Shown here: positions 36,004 to 46,747 of the stretch, piece by piece | Layout of the letters: the number at the start of each line of letters is the position of its first letter | Position numbering within the stretch: the first letter of the stretch is position 1 | Assembly: GCA_905250125.1 (NCBI GenBank) | Contig: CAJNOL010000122.1 | Coordinates: forward strand, 62,001 to 126,000 | Source: Rotaria sordida | Taxonomy: Eukaryota > Rotifera > Eurotatoria > Philodinida > Philodinidae | Length of the DNA: 64,000 nt | Reading direction: 5' to 3' | Notes under the pieces: generated by a model | The model's input: only the letters and a program-made list of their open reading frames with translations | What the model was told of the DNA's origin: nothing | Database searches by the model: none | Position numbers and translations under genes: made by a program

Positions 36004-39000
36004 TGATTACAAAGACACTTGAATATTTTTATTCTAGCTATCCAACTTCTCACATTTATACTAACCCTTTCTTTCTATTCTCTTTTCAATAAATAACTTA
36101 GATGCACTTTTTCAACTCAATACATGCTTAATATGTTCTGCCACTTTTGTGAAGTCAAGTAACAGTATTACTCTTATATATACTACTCGAAAACAGTTCA
36201 ATAAAAAGTTTCACTTTCAAAGAAGCAAATCAAATGAGTAACACTTGTTTGATACCTGCGAGAACTATCGATTGAATTACTTCTTACATTGAAAATCAAT
36301 CTGTATTTGAATGTTTCTCATTCGTCACAACAAGACGGTCCCTATTGCTACATTACTCATGAATAGAGACTCTCTAGCTTCTTCCTCATTTTAATTTTTA
36401 TACTATATAGTGAACAAAACATTGGCAATGATTTGTGTTGTGAAAAATAGACTTTAAAAAAATTTAAACTGGTTTAGAAGATAGAAAAGGGAAAGAAACA
36501 AAATCTGTTCAATAATTGGAAATCAGGATAATTTGTTTTTAAGCATTCAGAATAGTCGTACACATGTGATCAACCAATTATGATTGTCAAGCGTTGTCAC
36601 GATATCCTTACTTATTCCATACATTGTTACATTCGTTACACAAAACACTGTAATTCATGCAAACTTATATACTATTAGTGAGGAAATTTCGACGAAAGTA
36701 TCGCGTGCCCTTACGATATTTGTATCGCTGAAAATAAGCCTTTAATGAACATATATTACTTCAACACGCATTTTCTTGAGCAGAACAATACTCACGATCA
36801 TCGGATAGATAATGAAACAGGAAACAATTGCTTTTATCTTTACATAAAAACATTGAACATTCATTTGACTAGTAAATTTGAGATAAATGTGAACAGAAAA
36901 CTCACCAAATAGTTGAAACTTACTGTCATGTTGTTTATACTCTTATAAGTTCGATCAGTAAACATGACAAACATTCCACGAACCGAGCTGTTAAATTTCA
37001 TTAATTTCGATGAACTATTATTGTTCATAGAAATTTATGGCCATAGACAGCAATCATAACCAATCAATTCCGGTTGAGCATCACTGTTGATTAGAGATAG
37101 ATGTAACGATAAGGTACGTATTGATGGTAGTATTTGGTTGTAGTAAAGACGATCTCTTTGAGAACTACGTACTCTTTTATATTTACCATTCCGTTCATCA
37201 TAGCAAAAGACATCACGAGAGCTACGAAAACAGAATCAATAGATCTTCGTATTCTGCATCGAAAATAACTATATGAACGAGAAAAAAGTAGTAAATATAA
37301 TAGAAGTATATTAGAAGAATATTGTTTTTTCTTCGTTGTTAGTGTACTTTTTTGTTAATCTCTTTTGCTTTTGATATTTACGCTTTCAGAAAAAATTCAA
37401 CGTAATCATGCAATCATGAATCAATGTTAACGTCATCGAGAATTCTTTTCTCAAGATAAATTTTCGTATTTGCAAAGACACCAAGCAGGTACTTGAACGA
37501 TGGTAGTTTTTTTATTCTTACTGTACCAAAAAAAAAATATGAATTCTGTCGCTCATATGTTGCTTGAGACATGTTGAGCTATATAGTCTATCGATACAAG
37601 AAAAACAATAAATATAAGAAACAATTACTTTAGCTAAAGTAAGAGTGATGGTATATTCGCACTGTCCACCTCTCACTCATCCTCTTCTAACATTAGAAAC
37701 ACCTATGTATTGTAAAGATGAAATTAATAAGTTAGTTTTTGATGTGTACTGATCAATTCTCTTTGTTACTGAATTAACATAAGAGACATAAATCAATAGT
37801 AAAATGAATATTCATTCTATTGAATAAAAGTGAACAATATTTTTTATTTTATTGCGTGTTTTTCTCATGGACTTTTTCTTTATTGTCCTCGTATCATTGT
37901 CATATGTTCGTTGTTGCTTTTATTTTCGATCAATTCTCAGCGATGAACAATATTGTGTTTTTACACAATAATTCTCCAGGAATATAACAGAACATGCCAG
38001 CATATTGACGATCCAGAAATTGACAATTCAAAAAAATTCAAAGAATTCAAGATACATATTCAACTTAAAAATATTTAGGGAAATAGAGCAAAATTCAAGT
38101 AATTCTATCCAATTTAATAGAGTTAAGTTACATGTGAAACAAGAAATACCTATTCTTCAGCATTAGTACACAAACTATATACGAATTGCTTTCAGTTAAA
38201 AAGCATGATTTGTTGTCAACAGCTGCTCATTCTTAGAGACACCTGCTTTAATATGATCAGAAGACTATCGCCTCTAACTTAATGCTCTGATTTTGTTGAA
38301 TTTATTGTCCTCATTGAGCTGTCTTGAATTACCTCTAATTTTCTTGAATAGCCAATTTCTGGATCGTGAGTATCGTCGTCGAATCGTGTCTATATCAGTA
38401 TAAACACAACCTTATACAATGCTCGCACAAAAAGGAGAAAGAAAATTACACATAATCAAGGTCAACATAATAAGCGAGACGTCATGAAGAGAAGAAAAAA
38501 AAGAGTGAAAGTGAACGGTAACAGGTATTAGCTGTTCGATTGTATAATGAACGTGTGTAGATGTGAATGTGGGTATTGTTGTGGTTCAGGAGGAGGCACT
38601 GATATCCGAATAGCCACACACATATCCATCTGTGCATTCACAGACAGATTTACCCTACTCTCCCCACCTCCCATATCTCACATCCACTCACTCACACGTC
38701 ATACCCAATCGCTATGACCTTGCATATGATCTTCATGCCTGTCCAAGAACGGTCACCTGTAATGATCATCTGTTATTGAATTATAAAATGAAATTCCACT
38801 GATCGATTCTTCTAAATGAAAAAATTCTTATGTAATCGATAGGACGAGTCATGGTCGTGCAGAAATCCAATGTTAAAACCGCTAGCATTTCTCATATAAT
38901 TATGAGATCCAACAACTATTGTTTCATTTACTCATAAGAGAGAAATTTCAAAATTTAAGTGTAATGCGCTCGTTTATACAAATATCAGTGTATATTTTCT

Positions 39001-39520
39001 TATCGTCACAACACGAAACGCAAAGAAAGGTAAAAAAAGAAAGAAAACTGAAAGAGCTAAATACATGTGATGACGAGCACATTCATGAAAAAAAACTGCC
39101 TACCTGATGAAAATGTCATGCTTCATTGATTCACATAAACATATGTACGTTGGAAAAAACCAAGCAAATTTTGTCAACGATAAATACCGAGAGGAATCGA
39201 TTGAAAGCACACCAAACGAAACTCACACATTTCAGTATCACTTATTAGGTGAGTATATTTGATTTCTTACATTATTAGACTAGTGATAAAATTAAAATTG
39301 AATGTTAAGAGTAGCTACAAACAACAAAAAGAGACGAGCCATGGGAATGAGGTATTTTAATACCAGAAGATAATTTCAAGAAAGTTTCGATTAAGGATGT
39401 TCAGTATATGTAATCGATAGTCTTGATTGAAGTAGCTCTTACACGTAAAATAGTTCTACCGCAAACCATATCAAACAGAGTGACTTTGACAATGCTCAAA
39501 TTTTACCGAGAATTATAGTC
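36004..39520. other. Intergenic stretch between the two NTF2-like copies
   Basis: The first 480 bp or so (to about 36,480) are still homologous to the segment after copy 2. The remainder shows no ORF that I recognise. Around 38,545-38,705 a G/T-rich run is followed by C/A-rich runs (ACACACATATCCATC, CACATCCACTCACTCACAC) that could pair with it. Confidence 0.5.
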
Positions 39521-39867
39521 GTGTTGAAGTAGAATAAGATTAGAAACATAAGCGAATCCAAGCTGTATATTTTCTTCTGTGTATCAAAAATAAGTACGAA
39601 TAAATTCTTGCATCAATTCAGTCTTATGAGGACGTTAGCTAAACTTATACTCATTATAGTTGTTGAAAACAATCACGTGAATGAAACTGTCAAAAGAAAA
39701 GAATCATTCTTGCTGTGATGTGTTTTCTGCTTGAGACACAAATAAAACAATATCAATTTTTCGCTGCATATGCTATCGAGTTTAGATGCAAAAGAAGCGA
39801 AAATACTCATTGAACATGAGCCACCGGAACAGCAAATGAGAAAAAATAATTTTTTATATCTGAGCAG

Positions 39868-39877
39868 CTATATAATC
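39868..39877 (+). promoter_or_regulatory. Possible TATA element, gene copy 2
   Basis: CTATATAATC, the counterpart of 35321-35330. Confidence 0.25.
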
Positions 39878-40123
39878 GCTGCATATAGAGAAGAAGAAAA
39901 TGGATTGCAAAATATGTCGTGAGGTAGCGATTGGCAGAGAGAAGAATGATTGTTCTAAGCAGCTATTTCCTTTTTATTCTCTCGATCGTTTCGCTAACTT
40001 CTCTTCCGATAATGAACACCATGTTCGTGAACGTTTAAATGAGAATACAGAAAAAAAGTAAAACTATTCTTTTAGTCGTATAGATAGAACAGCAGCCAGC
40101 AATCACACTACTACTCAGGCATC

Positions 40124-40453
40124 ATGTGTCAATCATCGCACAAGGCTCTCGTCGAACAATTTGCTCAGACCGTCAGCTGTCGTGAAATAGATAAACTCGA
40201 TAAATTTCTCGAAGCCGATATTCAGAAAACAACCGATTCGAAAGTTATCTACAAGAATATTCAAGAAGCCCAAGATTATTATAGCGATGAAAGCGCCACA
40301 CAGTGGAAGATTGTAGAGTTTATCCAGGATGATCCAAAGGGCAATACAATGCAGGCTCGGATCAGTCATGGTGGTAAAACATACAAAACGACATACACGT
40401 TTGGTTCATCTGGAAAAATTCATCGGATCGATACTGTTCTCGACAACCAATAG
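40124..40453 (+). CDS. Small NTF2/SnoaL-like protein, copy 2
   Basis: An intronless 109-aa ORF that differs from copy 1 at only six residues by eye (for example S2C, T8A, QL to EI, Q to K, S to G), mostly in the first 25 codons. From about codon 30 the two genes are nearly identical even at synonymous sites, which suggests recent duplication or gene conversion. The start is MCQSSHKALVEQ. AATAAA at 40475-40480. The homologous 3' flank is interrupted at 40,948 by the mariner insertion. Confidence 0.85.
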   Translation: MCQSSHKALVEQFAQTVSCREIDKLDKFLEADIQKTTDSKVIYKNIQEAQDYYSDESATQWKIVEFIQDDPKGNTMQARISHGGKTYKTTYTFGSSGKIHRIDTVLDNQ

Positions 40454-40949
40454 AATATAAGCAATAACTACATCAATAAATGACTACAAAGACATTTGAA
40501 TATTTTTATTCTAGCTATTCAATTTCTCACATTTATATTAACTATTTCTTTCTATTCTCTTTTCAATAAATAACTTAGATGCACTTTTTCAACTCAATAC
40601 ATGCTTAATATGTTTTGCTACTTTTGTGAAGTCAAGAAACAGTATTACTCTTATATATACTATTCGAAAACAGTTTAATAACAAGTTTCACTTTCAAAGA
40701 AGGAAATCAATTGATTGGCACTTGTTTGATATCTGCAAGAAATATCAACTGAATTGCTTCTTACACTGAATATCAATTTGTAAAGTTGAACGTTTCTCAT
40801 TTTTCATGACAAGACATCGTCATTGCTGTATCCGTCATGGATATAGTTTTTTCATCATTTTAACTTTTATACTAGTGAATAAAACATCGGCAATGGTTTA
40901 TGTTTCGGAAAAATAGATCTCAAAAAAATTTAAACAAGTTTGAAATATA

Positions 40950-42692
40950 CTTAGGGCAATCCAAAAGTAAGGACAGTGACATTTTAGTATTGTATACTAA
41001 GCTTGAAAAAATTTTCTTTTTATATACAATGATAGTAAAAAAAATACTCTTTTTTTTCTGTGATATTTGATCATACTTCAATTAATATCATAATAAAGTT
41101 CTAATAAGACCAGTTTGGTTGTCATGTGTAACGGTTATATCAGTTCATATTATCTTCGATATGTGTTCTTTTCTCTCACTTCTTTTAAATCTTTATCGTT
41201 TCTACATATTAGCGTTCACAAAAGACACTGACAACAGTGCAGAAACGTACATAAATAGGTTCAACAAGTTTTTGTTTTATAAAATTTTCATAATGATCTC
41301 CTTGGTTATCTACACACAATTGCATTCGTTGAATCCATGTATCAAATATTTTTTTATACACTGGTTTATTCAAAGAGTACATGAATTCGGTTACAACATG
41401 ATGTAACAATTCGGAATCAGTTTGATTACTAAAGTTTTGTTTGATCAAGTCGAATAATCGAAAAATCACAAGATGCCAGATCTGGAGAATTAAGTGGTTG
41501 TGGCTCTATGGTAACACCTTCTAATTGAAGATAATTGGAAACACCTTTATGAATATGTGGTCTCCCATTATCATGATAAATTTTAGTGGCATAGGTATTT
41601 GATAAAGGTTTTGGCTTCTTGATTTCTTCGACAACACGTTGCAAACAATTTTGAATGTAATACTGATGGTCGATAGCTTGCTTGGGTTCGACATAATGGA
41701 TTAGAATGGGACTGGTTGATTTTTAAAAAAAAATGCAAAATAAAGTTTTTGGAGCAAACTTACTTCGTCGAATTATTGTAGGTGGAGAAACTTCTTTTAC
41801 CACCCAAGGAGCATTTGATGATTGTCGAGCAGCTTGTTTATGATAAAACCACAATTTATCACTTGTTACCACATCACATAATCGCCATCTCCCTTCTTCA
41901 AGTTTTGATAGATATTTTTTGCATAGTCGAACTCGTTCAGCTCGTTGAGAATTGATCAGTTGTTTAGATATATAAGAAGCAATAATCTTTTTAAGCTTTA
42001 AATGATCGGAGATTATTCTATGAACGATGCCATAACTCAAACCAGTTTTCTCTTGCAGTTCTTCTATTGTAATATAAGAATCATCATTAGTAATACTATG
42101 AACTTGTTCACTAAGAGGTCTGTCAGGTTGCTCTTTGTCTTCAATTTCTTCTTCACCTTCAGAAAACCACTGAGACTATCTTGTAACAGTTCTTAAAGAA
42201 GAAGCTTCATCATCAAAAACAGTACATAGTTCATCATGAATAGCTGTTGCTTGAATATTAAGTGTAGTGTGCAGTTTAATGTAAGAGCGAAAAATTTTCT
42301 TTATCTGTTTAAAACATTAATGAAGAGTCTTAAGACTTGATTTAACTGTATTTCTTTCACTTTCTAAAGAACACAATAAAAAACTGCGGATGCACAAAAG
42401 AAAGACACGACATGTGTCTTTGTATACATATATATATAAATGATAAAGCCTTAAAAGAGGTAAGAGAAAAGAATACATATCGAAGACAATATGAACTGAT
42501 ATAACCGTTACACATGATAACCAAACTGGTCTTATTAGAACTTTATTATGATATTAATTGAAGTATGATCAAATATCACAGAAAAAAAAAGAGTATTTTT
42601 TTTACTATCATTGTATATAAAAAGAAAGTTTTTTCAACATTACTATATAGAATACTAAAATGTCACTGTCATTACTTTTGGATTGCCCTAAG
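40950..42692 (-). mobile_element. mariner-type transposon with ~255-bp terminal inverted repeats
   Basis: The ends CTTAGGGCAATCCAAAAGTAA and its inverse at 42,672-42,692 are flanked by TA on both sides (40948-40949 and 42693-42694), the usual Tc1/mariner target duplication. The inverted similarity extends inwards to about 41,205 and 42,437, far longer than the roughly 30 bp of most mariners. The interior holds a minus-strand transposase gene. The length is 1743 bp. Confidence 0.9.
41209..42285 (-). pseudogene. mariner transposase, broken
   Basis: Reading right to left: a helix-turn-helix part with ITIEELQEKTGLSYG, then WRLCDVVTSDKLWFYHK (first catalytic Asp), the mariner block RRSKFAPKTLFCIFF, HDNGRPH (second Asp) and SPDLASCDF, with the third Asp 34 residues after the second. 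This is therefore the DD34D class. The frame is broken by a TAG near 42,176, by a shift after the CIFF block at a poly-A run near 41,725, and by another near 41,450. The residues of the active site remain but no continuous protein can be made, so the copy is non-autonomous. Confidence 0.88.
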
Positions 42693-42791
42693 TAAAAGAT
42701 CGTTTTTTGTTTTTCTCGTTGGCCTTATTAATCGATCCAAGATGACAAACACATAATTTCTGACGTTGATTGGTGATTGCCTATATTATTA

Positions 42792-43197
42792 TCATCTGTG
42801 TTTCAAAAAATATAAATATTTAGAATAAAAACATTGGCAAAGAGAATAATAATCTACTATTATCATTTGAATAATTATATATATATATATATTACTAATA
42901 ATGTCAACAATATTTTCTTTGTTTAGGTTCAAGGATGATATGTTCATTTTGTTTCTAATAAATTTTAATGTATTGTATAGCTCATTTATTTGAATGTTCA
43001 AATCTTTCACAATATCATTAACAACACGCTAACAATCAACTAAAATATTTTTAAGAATAAAAAATAAAAATATCGTTTTGATAAACACTTACTATCATTA
43101 ACGTGAGCATATTTTTGAATAAAGTAATTGATTTTTCGATTATACATAATTTTATTTCACGCTTTTCTCTTTTAATTTCTGCAGCAGTCATTTTCAT
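42792..43197 (-). CDS. Small two-exon coiled-coil protein, unknown
   Basis: Exon 1 is 43093-43197 (MKMTAAEIKREKRE..., 35 codons) with a GTAAGT donor. Exon 2 starts at 43028 after GTTAG and runs to a stop at 42792. The intron is 64 nt and phase 0. The joined product is about 113 aa, with heptad-like Leu/Ile spacing (VVNDIVKDLNIQINELYNTL) and an Ile/Tyr-rich end. An in-frame ATG at 43341 could add 48 residues. I do not recognise the family. Support is the clean intron, the phase fit and the helix pattern. The last 30 residues look like read-through of AT-rich DNA, so a further splice is possible. Confidence 0.4.
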
Positions 43198-43210
43198 TGG
43201 GTGTGGATGG

Positions 43211-43292
43211 GTATGGGCATGGCTGTGTGGATATGTGGGTATGCGTGCGAGTTTGACATTGGAAAAAACTAACACCCACAGCCATGCTCGCC
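43211..43292. repeat. G/T-rich inverted repeat
   Basis: GGGCATGGCTGTGTGG pairs with CACCCACAGCCATGCTC about 40 nt further on, a 15-bp hairpin stem. Similar G/T-rich and C/A-rich pairs occur near 34,100, 38,600 and 44,110-44,165. Confidence 0.5.
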
Positions 43293-43493
43293 TTAATTCA
43301 ACAGGTTCATTCATCGAAAATTTGTATCGAGAATGTTTCATTCTTCAATGCAAAGTTAATAATCTCCATGAGAATGTTAAACAACATATTGATAGTTCAA
43401 AGTTTGAACTTTCAAATTGAAGTGACGAAAAGAACAGTCAAAAAAAATCAAGATAGATGTATATATGAACAAGACGATTTATACAATATCTGA

Positions 43494-45031
43494 ATAGTGG
43501 AAGACACATCTAATATAGACACGTCATGTATCAATGGATGACAGATTTGAGACACTTATGTATGTCGTTAGAGTAAATTCAACGACGATGTTGCAATTTA
43601 CCATCTATTGCGGTGTCTTCTTCTTGTGATTGGCACAAGTATTTCTTCCCATGATCTGTTTGCTTTCAAATATCAACTTATTTCAAATTTTAGCTTCTTT
43701 ACCTACTAAATTTCTTTCAAAGTTTGCTATTATACATTTCTATCTATAAACATAGATGTTACTATAGGACACAACATTCAACGAAAGTATTGAACGCTGA
43801 AATTATAGAAGTAGCTTGAAACATTATTTCGAACTTTTTCTCTACAGGCAATAGTCTATCATGTAGATTATCAACTTGGTTTTTTTTTGTTTAAAAAAAA
43901 TACTTTTTCATTCCAAAATAGTTACATAACTGTTATAGCGATATTGAAGCGGTACCGAAATAATATTTCAATATTTCGACGGATACAAATATTTAATAAT
44001 TAACTTAGACAAGGGTCATAAATTATTGCACATCAGTCATAGGAAGGACGACAACCTTTTGTTTGAGTCAATTACTCTCTTCTTTTAAAAATAGTAGCTC
44101 TTGATAGAAGACTTGAGGGTGTGTGAGGGTGTTGTTCTTTTCTTCGCCCATACTCCACACCCACATTAGGACAATCCGTATAGGGATTTTTAGCGAAACA
44201 GTTCATTGAAAAAACGATTCCATTGTACAAAATATAGCCTGAGTCAAGGTTCCTCTAATGCAGCGTTAACCATAGCTCCTGGTTTTGTAAAGTTTTATAA
44301 AGGCTTTACAGATTGTTCATCTATTTTACCATATATATGCCGCATGTCTATTCTATCATAATCGAAGTAAGGAAACAGTTTATGAAATGTTACTAAATCA
44401 CCCTGAATTTAGTATTAAAACATTTGTCACGTTTCGTTTTTTTAATTCTATATTTTATTCAATAGTATTTAATGCAAAAAAAGTCCAATGGACCAATTCA
44501 GATTCTTTCAGTCTTTTCCTTTTGTCTAACTCGAAAGTACGCATGTGTGAATCATTCCTAGTTGATGATCATTCATACGTTACTCGTACATACTACAAAT
44601 CCAATATACTCTACGCCGAATGAAATAATGAATGCATAACGACACTCGCCTAGCATTGTACATTTAAAATACATTTTTTTTCAATAAAAAGTAAATTTTC
44701 ACTAAGTTTTATCAGAAAACTTTCAATGAAATAATTCAATATCTTCGCCAATTGAAACTATATAACAAATCATCTAGTGACGATCTGGAAAGCAAGTAAT
44801 GATGATTTATCCTTTTTTCTGTCTTTCGTTGCTACAGAAAATATGTTGCTACGATGAAAAGATTGTACACCAGCTATTGAATAAGACAGTAGCTTATTAC
44901 AACTTTACCAAGTGATAAATTATCAAGTCTGATTACATGATATTTGACAAGACAAAATGAAATCATTATTTTATTCAAACAATTTCTCCATAAGATACAA
45001 AGATTATATTGAACTAAAACAATGTATCATA
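43494..45031. other. Intergenic, 3' side of the monooxygenase gene
   Basis: No recognisable gene. It holds the G/T hairpin near 44,107-44,166 and the spliced-leader-like sequence at 44,891. A minus-strand AATAAA near 44,970 could end the monooxygenase transcript. Confidence 0.4.
44891..44914 (+). ncRNA. Sequence resembling the bdelloid spliced leader
   Basis: The stretch contains GCTTATTACAACTT followed by TACCAAG. The 23-nt bdelloid rotifer spliced leader, as I remember it, reads GGCTTATTACAACTT then ACCAAGAG. The differences are the first G, one inserted T and the next-to-last base. A GT follows the CCAA. No Sm-site or stable SL RNA body is evident downstream, so this is more likely a degenerate SL RNA copy or the 5' end of an old retrocopied trans-spliced mRNA than a working gene. 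Chance is possible. Confidence 0.35.
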
Positions 45032-46747
45032 TTACATTTTGGTTATCTGATAATTTTTATGATCAAAATTTCGCATAAATAAATAATAGATCCATGTAAA
45101 ATCGGGCCAATTACCTATATTATTCCCATGAGCATCTTGGTAATATGAACGACAACTACCTAATTGCCACACTGTATTTTTCAGTTTTGATTGTAATTGT
45201 TGATTGTATTGTTCAAAAACATTTTGCTTAATCGATATGGAACTTACATCACTTTCTTGCATAAATAGAAGCGCCTCCATAATATAATTCAATTGCGCTT
45301 CGATCATGAATATAGTCGTATTATAACCAAAACTTACATTCGGACCTAGGATTAAAAATAGATTAGGAAAGTTAGGCATAGTCATACCACGGTAGGCCTA
45401 GATAAAAAGACATTTGTACATCTACAAATTGATCATGTGAATATCTCACTTACCTGAATTGTTTCCGCCCATAGTTTAGAAAGTGAAAAACCATTTGAGC
45501 CAAAAATTTCAAACGGAATTTTATGCACTTGAAATCCAGTTGACCATACGATAATATCAACAGGATATTCGTTACCATCTTGAGTAATAATTGAATTCGA
45601 TGTCACTTCTCGTATTCGACTAGTAACAAGCAATACATTGGGTTTTTGCAATGTTGGATACCAATCATTACTAATTAAAATTCGTTTACAACCAACATCG
45701 AATGATGGTGTCAATTCCTTTCGTAATTCTTTATCTTTAACTTGTCTCGTAAGATTATAATTGACTAATTCTTGACATATATGTCGAATTGGTAATCGGT
45801 AAGTAAACGAAAGTGCAGTCGATTCATATATCCAATAGATAATTCCTCGATTGAATTTCTGAATAATTGGAAACATGATAAAGAGACGTTTTTTCCCATG
45901 CATGTATAGGTCGATCAATACGAGGAATGACCCAGGCAGGTGTACGTTGAAAGACGTACAATTTTGACACATTCATCTTGTATAATTCGGGCACAACTTG
46001 AACTCCACTAGAACCAGTTCCCACGACAGCCACTCGTTTATTGATGAAATCAATTGACTTATCCCATTCAGCTGTGTGACACATTCGACCTTGAAATTTA
46101 TCAATTCCTGGGATATTCGTTGGATAGGCACCATTCGACAAAGGTCCATTACCAGAAATTAATATTCGACAGAAGAATTGTTTCTCTTGATCATTCTTCA
46201 ACCGAGTTGTTACTCTCCATACTTGTCGTTCGTCGAGCCAATCACAACGAATAACTGTTGTATTGAATTCAATGTGTCGACGAAGATCATATTTGTCTGC
46301 ACAATGTTCCATATATTCGGCTATTTCTTGTTGTCGACCGTAAAAATATGACCATTGTGAATTGGGTTCGAATGAAAACGAGTAAAGATTCGATGGAATA
46401 TCGCAAGCACAACCTGGATATTGATTAGCATACCAAGTACCACCGATGTGTGATAGACGTTCCAATATTACATATTTATACATGCCAGCCTCATGTAATT
46501 TGATTCCAATGCCTATACCAGAAAAGCCGGCACCGATAATAACTGCATAATATTCGTCATCTCGATCGTCTTTGGTCAAAACAAGTTTTCGTTTCATCCT
46601 TCGGCCATTGCGACCGAATGATTCGAATAAAATCCAATAGATCAGATGACCAGTGAAACCAACGAGTACTGTTATGATCAACGTTAAACAGGTAACAATT
46701 AACAGCAGCAATAGTCGTAGTTTGGACGTTAATTTTTGCTCCTTCAT
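45032..46747 (-). CDS. Membrane-anchored Baeyer-Villiger / flavin-containing monooxygenase (frameshifted)
   Basis: Exons 45454-46747 and 45032-45397 flank a 56-nt intron with a GTAAGT donor. Order of features: an N-terminal hydrophobic anchor (LLLLLIVTCLTLIITVLVG), the FAD-binding GAGFSGIGIG, GGTWYANQYPGCACDIPS, the Baeyer-Villiger fingerprint FQGRMCHTAEWD, the NADPH-binding GTGSSGVQV, WSTGFQVH, and MPNFPNLFLILGPN near the end. Class B enzymes of this type insert an oxygen next to a ketone or oxidise N/S atoms, using FAD and NADPH. The reading frame breaks at an A6 run (45889-45894): the two ORFs overlap and the family sequence passes from one to the other with one base too many. That is either an assembly error or a real inactivating change. 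The type is common in fungi and actinobacteria and uncommon in animals, so horizontal acquisition is possible. About 550 aa. Confidence 0.88.

Noticed and set aside
41119..41406. Plus-strand 95-codon ORF
   Set aside because: Antisense shadow of the mariner transposase and its inverted arm.
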